Origin: an uncultured Roseiflexaceae bacterium
Lineage (GTDB): Bacteria > Chloroflexota > Chloroflexia > Chloroflexales > Roseiflexaceae
NCBI GenBank assembly: GCA_937988885.1
Contig: CALKHR010000109.1
Location: 62,001 to 126,000, forward strand
Length of the DNA stretch: 64,000 bases
Direction: 5' to 3'
Made by a program: the position numbers and the translations under genes. This document shows positions 60,238 to 64,000 of the stretch, in pieces. Below the pieces are notes generated by a model, which saw nothing but the letters and a program-made list of their open reading frames with translations, was not told the DNA's origin and ran no database searches. Every line of letters starts with the position of its first letter. The first letter of the stretch is position 1.

Positions 60238-62042
60238 GCCACACACCATCGAACAGCGCCTCGCCGACCACCGAGCGCTACTTGCCGACCATGGTGCTCA
60301 ACTGGGCGCTGATTCGCCATGCACCGTGGCCGTACCTGCTCTGGAGCCTCTGCACGATCGGGTTCATCGTCGCGCCCGTGCTGCTCGGTCTGATCGAGAA
60401 GGCCATCTTCGACACCATCAGCAACGCGACCCCGGCCACCCTGGGCTTGTGGAGCCTCGTGGCGCTCTACGTGGCGGTTGGCTTGGTGCGCCTGCTGATT
60501 TCGTTCGGCTCGACCTGGGGCGATGTGACCTTCCGTTACACCACTGGCGCGCTGGTGCGCAGCAACCTGTTGAGCGGGTTGCTTGGGCGTCCTGGTGCGC
60601 TGCCGCTGCCTGTCGCGCCGGGCGAGGCCGTCGGGCGGTATCGCGACGATGTGAACGAGATCACCGACTTCCCGCTGTGGTTTCCGTATGTGATCGGCTA
60701 TGTGCTGGCCTTCGTGATCGGCGTGGGCATTATGGCCCAGATCAACTTACGGATCACCTTGGTCATCTTCCTGCCGCTAGCGGTGATCGTCATTGTGACG
60801 CGGCTCGCGTGGGGCTACCTGCTGCGCGCGATGCACGACAGCCGCCAAGCCGATGACGCTGTGGTCGGCTTCTTGGGCGAGGCGATGGGGGCGGTGTTGG
60901 CCATTAAAGTGGCGAGCGCCGAGGATTCGATGATCACGCAGTTCGAGACGCTGAACGAACAGCGCTCGCGCCAGGCGTTGCGCGTCCATCTGCTGCGTAA
61001 TCTGCTCAACTCGATCAACGATAGCGCTGTGACATTCGGCATCGGCATCACGTTGCTCCTGGCGGGGCAGGCGATGAGCGCGGGCACGTTCACGGTTGGC
61101 GATTTCGCGCTGTTCGTCTCGTACTTGTGGTTCACCACCGAGCTGCCGTCGATCATCGGCACCTTCATCGGCGACTATCGCCAGCAGCAGGTCGCGATCG
61201 GTCGGCTGCTCGAACTCATCCCCGAGCAGCCCGCCGAAGCCTTGGCCCACGGGCCAGCGCCGCGGCAGCCGCAGGCCCCTGCGCCTGCCGACGAACAGCC
61301 GATTCTGCTCAATGTGCGTGGGCTGAGTTATCGCCACCCGAACAGCCAGGCAGGCATTCAGGGCATCGATCTTAGCGTGCCGCGCGGCAGTTTCACCGTC
61401 ATCACCGGGCGGATCGGGGCGGGCAAGACCACGCTGTTGCGCGTGCTGTTGGGGCTGCTGCCAGCCGATAGCGGTGAGATCCGCTGGAATGGCGCGCCGA
61501 TCCGCTCTGCGGCGAACTTCTTCCATCCGCCGCAGAGCGCCTACGTGCCGCAAGTGCCGCGCCTCTTCAGCGACAGCTTGCGCGAGAACATTCTCATGGG
61601 GCATCCGGCGAACGAGGCGGAGCTAGAACAGGCTATCCAGCGGGCGGTGTTCGAGACTGACCTCGCCACGCTCGATCAGGGGCTGGACACCCTCGTCGGC
61701 CCGCGCGGCGTGCGGCTATCGGGCGGACAAGTGCAGCGCACTGCGGCCGCGCGTATGTTGGTGCGCCAACCTGCGCTGATGGTCGTCGATGACCTGTCGA
61801 GCGCGCTGGACATCGATACCGAGCGCCAATTGTGGGAACGGCTTGCTCAGCAGACCGACCAAACCGGCGCACGACCAACCTTCCTGGTGGTATCGCACCG
61901 TCAAGCCGCATTGCAACGAGCAGATCAGATTATTGTGCTGAAGGATGGTGGTATTGAAGCGGTCGGCACCTTTGCAGAACTCGCTGAGCGTTCGGAGGAG
62001 TTCCAGGCGATTTGGCAAAATGATTCGCCTGCTTCGAACTAA
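60234..62042 (+). CDS. ABC exporter half-transporter, subunit 2
   Basis: The 602-residue partner has six membrane helices (about 25-320) and a nucleotide-binding domain with Walker A 'GRIGAGKTTLL', signature 'LSGGQVQRTAAARML' and Walker B 'LMVVDDLSSALD'. In the last, Asp replaces the catalytic Glu, as in the degenerate site of heterodimeric exporters such as TM287/288. Its signature LSGGQ complements the altered LSAGE of subunit 1, so one of the two composite ATP sites is probably active. Translation is coupled by the ATGA overlap. Confidence 0.93.
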   Translation: MSHTPSNSASPTTERYLPTMVLNWALIRHAPWPYLLWSLCTIGFIVAPVLLGLIEKAIFDTISNATPATLGLWSLVALYVAVGLVRLLISFGSTWGDVTFRYTTGALVRSNLLSGLLGRPGALPLPVAPGEAVGRYRDDVNEITDFPLWFPYVIGYVLAFVIGVGIMAQINLRITLVIFLPLAVIVIVTRLAWGYLLRAMHDSRQADDAVVGFLGEAMGAVLAIKVASAEDSMITQFETLNEQRSRQALRVHLLRNLLNSINDSAVTFGIGITLLLAGQAMSAGTFTVGDFALFVSYLWFTTELPSIIGTFIGDYRQQQVAIGRLLELIPEQPAEALAHGPAPRQPQAPAPADEQPILLNVRGLSYRHPNSQAGIQGIDLSVPRGSFTVITGRIGAGKTTLLRVLLGLLPADSGEIRWNGAPIRSAANFFHPPQSAYVPQVPRLFSDSLRENILMGHPANEAELEQAIQRAVFETDLATLDQGLDTLVGPRGVRLSGGQVQRTAAARMLVRQPALMVVDDLSSALDIDTERQLWERLAQQTDQTGARPTFLVVSHRQAALQRADQIIVLKDGGIEAVGTFAELAERSEEFQAIWQNDSPASN

Positions 62043-62065
62043 AACAGAGCCGTAGAGTTTTGGAC

Positions 62066-62106
62066 AAAAGCGTCGTGGTTGGCATCCAACCGACGCTTTT
62101 TCCTTT
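62066..62106 (+). terminator. Strong terminator of the ABC exporter operon
   Basis: AAAAGCGTCG-T-GGTTGG pairs with CCAACCGACGCTTTT (one bulged T, 3-base loop), followed by TTTTTCCTTTT, 24 bases after the stop codon. Confidence 0.9.
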
Positions 62107-62192
62107 TCACAGGCAACCCATATGATCAGCAACTAGGCCATCTGGCGGAGTGCTGAGTTGCAAGCACGCGCATCGGCTACGAAGCGCCTGCA

Positions 62193-62471
62193 TCACCACA
62201 CAATGCGGAAGTCGCGTTCCTCGCCGGTGGGTTGTTCCCATTCGACCTCAACACGCTCGACGCGGGCGGGCGATGGGCCGCCGTAGCACCAACCAACCAC
62301 GCGCTGCACCGCCTCTCGCGAACCCTCAAATACAGCTTCAACACGCCCATCATCAAGATTCTTCACCCATCCCTTCACACCGCTTGCTCGCGCTTGCTCA
62401 CGAGTATGGGCACGGAAATTCACACCCTGAACGCGACCATCAATCAGGACATGTGCTCTGACGTGATCCAT
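62193..62471 (-). CDS. acyP: Acylphosphatase
   Basis: The 92-residue protein has the acylphosphatase signature 'GRVQGVNFRAHTREQA' with the phosphate-binding Arg, and 'GWVKNLDDGRVEAVFEG' with the catalytic Asn. It hydrolyses carboxyl-phosphate bonds such as acetyl phosphate or 1,3-bisphosphoglycerate. Length is the usual one for the family. It stands alone, convergent with the ABC operon. Confidence 0.93.
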   Translation of the reverse strand: MDHVRAHVLIDGRVQGVNFRAHTREQARASGVKGWVKNLDDGRVEAVFEGSREAVQRVVGWCYGGPSPARVERVEVEWEQPTGEERDFRIVW

Positions 62472-62592
62472 AACAGAACCTCTCCATTATGCTCTATGTT
62501 TTCAATTGGTTATGAAGAGGTTTATTATAGCGGAGAGTATCTACTACCACAAGTGTATAAAGCCATTGTTATTATTTCGTTCGCGAAATGCA

Positions 62593-62628
62593 ATACAGGG
62601 CTAGGCAAGCCAGCCTAACCCTGTATTC
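62593..62628 (-). terminator. Terminator of the metalloprotease gene
   Basis: AATACAGGG-T/C-TAGG and its partner form a 14-bp stem that has a G-U pair only when read on the minus strand. It lies 28 bases after the stop. The T-tract is weak (ATTTCG). Confidence 0.55.
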
Positions 62629-62655
62629 AGAGCTTTTTGAGGAGCCGTTGTGTAG

Positions 62656-64000
62656 CTATCGGCTAATAAACGGCGCGTACACGAACGACTGAACGGCAAT
62701 AGCGTTCGAAATGTTGCCTGCCGCATCACGAAGGCGCACAGACTGAACATTTGCATCGGCAAGCATGAGCGTGCTCTCAAAGGGTTGCCAAGTTTTGCTA
62801 TTGTTCAATTGCATCTCGACTACGCCGCTCACGTTATCTCTCGCATCGATACGCAGCGTCGTTTGGTGACCAAGTTGCAACACTGCCTGTCCCGTTGGCG
62901 CTTCGCGATCGAGCGTGATGGTGCGGGCGAAAATCGGCGATTCGACGCCCTTCGCGTCACGGAAGCGGACGTACACCCGCTGCGGGCCGTCTGTTGCAGC
63001 ATTCAACTTCCACCGAGCTGTTGCCACAGCTTCCCACGGGCTATTGCTGAACGCAGGCGTGGTGCTGATCTGCACTTGGGCATTGCTCGGTGCGCTGAGC
63101 TTAGCCTCAACATTTGGGTTATTGGTGTATTCAGCTAGCTCAACGGCATATGCCGGAGCAGCGCCTACACCTGTCATCTCAACCGCCTGCTTCACGATCG
63201 GCGATACATTGCCCACACTGTTCACCGCGCGGAACTCCACCGTGTGCTGCCCATCGTACAACGGCAGTGTGGTCGAAACTTGTACGTCTGCGTGATTGTA
63301 GCCCTGATCCGAAGGTGGAAGCACATACCACTCGCCGCCATCCACACGATACTCGATCTGCGTAACCTTGTTAATCGTGAGTGCGTGATACATGCTCGAC
63401 GTCTTGTAAGGTTGATCGTGTGCATGCGCCACCACGCTCGGGCGCCCACCCGAGGCAGGCAATGCCAGTGTCACCTTCAATTCGGGCGTGGTGTCGAGCG
63501 GGTCGGGCAAGCCATTTTTGTTGCTGTCGTAGTAGCCAACCTGCCCCAACGCCGAATCGTCGATCGCCTGATTCACATACGCAAACAGCGGATCAAGCAT
63601 AATCGACGGGATATTCGTGCCGCAGTTGTTCAACTGGCTGTTGCTGGTTGGTACCGCTAAATAGCCACTCCGCTGGCTGCAGGGCACCTGAGCTGCCTCA
63701 TACTGATCAAGCGCACCAAAAATATGACCGAGTTCGTGAGCAATCACTGGAGCAAGGTTGTTGATGCCATACGAGCCAGAATCCGAGGTGATGACCATAA
63801 ACGGGCCGCCAATGTAGGCATAGGCAAACGGGCCATTGGGGAAGCGGCCAAAGAAGTTATTGGAGCTATTGACAATGAAAATGGTGGTTGCCCAATCGGC
63901 TTGCTTCTTCTCTCGCAGCGCTTGATCGGCGTCGTAGGCCTGATCGAAGTAATTACCCTTTGTAAAGCCCATACGCGCTAACACATCGCTGATCCACAGA
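62656..64000 (-). CDS. Secreted zincin metalloprotease with Ig-like domains, 3' part
   Basis: The frame stays open to base 64000, so the N-terminus is outside the window; the GTG at 63984 is internal. The visible 447 residues begin in a metalloprotease domain with the zinc motif HELGHIFGALD, where both His and the Glu bind zinc and activate water. A segment 'DSNKNGLPDPLDTTPEL' looks like a calcium-binding thrombospondin type 3-like loop, then two or three Ig/Fn3-like beta domains (RVDGGEWYVLPPSDQ, LDREAPTGQAVLQLG) end the protein. It is probably secreted and degrades proteins outside the cell. Confidence 0.8.
   Translation of the reverse strand, partial: LWISDVLARMGFTKGNYFDQAYDADQALREKKQADWATTIFIVNSSNNFFGRFPNGPFAYAYIGGPFMVITSDSGSYGINNLAPVIAHELGHIFGALDQYEAAQVPCSQRSGYLAVPTSNSQLNNCGTNIPSIMLDPLFAYVNQAIDDSALGQVGYYDSNKNGLPDPLDTTPELKVTLALPASGGRPSVVAHAHDQPYKTSSMYHALTINKVTQIEYRVDGGEWYVLPPSDQGYNHADVQVSTTLPLYDGQHTVEFRAVNSVGNVSPIVKQAVEMTGVGAAPAYAVELAEYTNNPNVEAKLSAPSNAQVQISTTPAFSNSPWEAVATARWKLNAATDGPQRVYVRFRDAKGVESPIFARTITLDREAPTGQAVLQLGHQTTLRIDARDNVSGVVEMQLNNSKTWQPFESTLMLADANVQSVRLRDAAGNISNAIAVQSFVYAPFISR

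Overview
The window is high-GC bacterial DNA with a gene style that points to the Chloroflexota, probably class Chloroflexia (Herpetosiphon, Kouleothrix or Roseiflexus relatives). This rests on gene families rather than any marker gene: a MoxR/DUF58/VWA cluster, a nucleotide cyclase-AAA-TPR protein next to an Os1348-type leader peptide gene, DUF3352 and PD40 proteins, a MalT-like LuxR regulator, and intergenic repeats with runs of GGTGAC-type units. No rRNA, tRNA, CRISPR array, prophage or intact insertion sequence was seen.

Region 1 (1-8.9 kb) holds the end of a metallophosphoesterase, a DUF3352 membrane protein, a metallo-beta-lactamase-fold nuclease, an ECF-like sigma factor fused to ankyrin repeats, and lon. 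Lon carries a repetitive Glu/Gln/Thr linker and is preceded by two near-identical promoter/operator units 122 bp apart. A TspO-like membrane protein follows.

Region 2 (8.9-15.1 kb) starts with a block of dispersed repeats. It continues with a glycosyltransferase/glycoside hydrolase pair, a decayed AAA/TPR gene, a TetR regulator and a protein of unknown function.

Region 3 (15.1-28.9 kb) is dominated by one 4,032-residue PKS-NRPS: FAAL-ACP-KS-AT-KR-ACP-C-A-PCP-C followed by a C-terminal domain resembling the cyanobacterial long-chain acyl-ACP reductase. No thioesterase or SDR-type reductase domain is present. I infer a lipid-primed, once-extended, ketoreduced lipopeptide-like product released reductively. 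Upstream on the same strand are a GNAT acetyltransferase, a small membrane protein, a cupredoxin lipoprotein and a membrane protein.

Region 4 (28.9-41.3 kb) has three copies of the main repeat around a LuxR/MalT-type activator gene. After it come an NHLP/Os1348-like leader peptide gene directly downstream of a double-cyclase/AAA/TPR protein, a NERD protein, and uvrB.

Region 5 (41.3-50.7 kb) is a same-strand cluster: zinc-ribbon protein, coiled-coil protein with QGQ repeats, small membrane protein, MoxR ATPase, DUF58 protein, and two large membrane VWA proteins. It fits an envelope-associated chaperone/assembly system.

Region 6 (50.7-64 kb) contains a YgfZ-like folate protein, acyl-CoA dehydrogenase, ruvA (probably leaderless), a membrane-anchored protein, an HAD hydrolase, a secreted PD40-repeat protein, a heterodimeric ABC exporter pair, acylphosphatase, and the 3' part of a secreted zinc metalloprotease cut by the window edge.

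All family assignments were made by eye from motifs; no database search was run.
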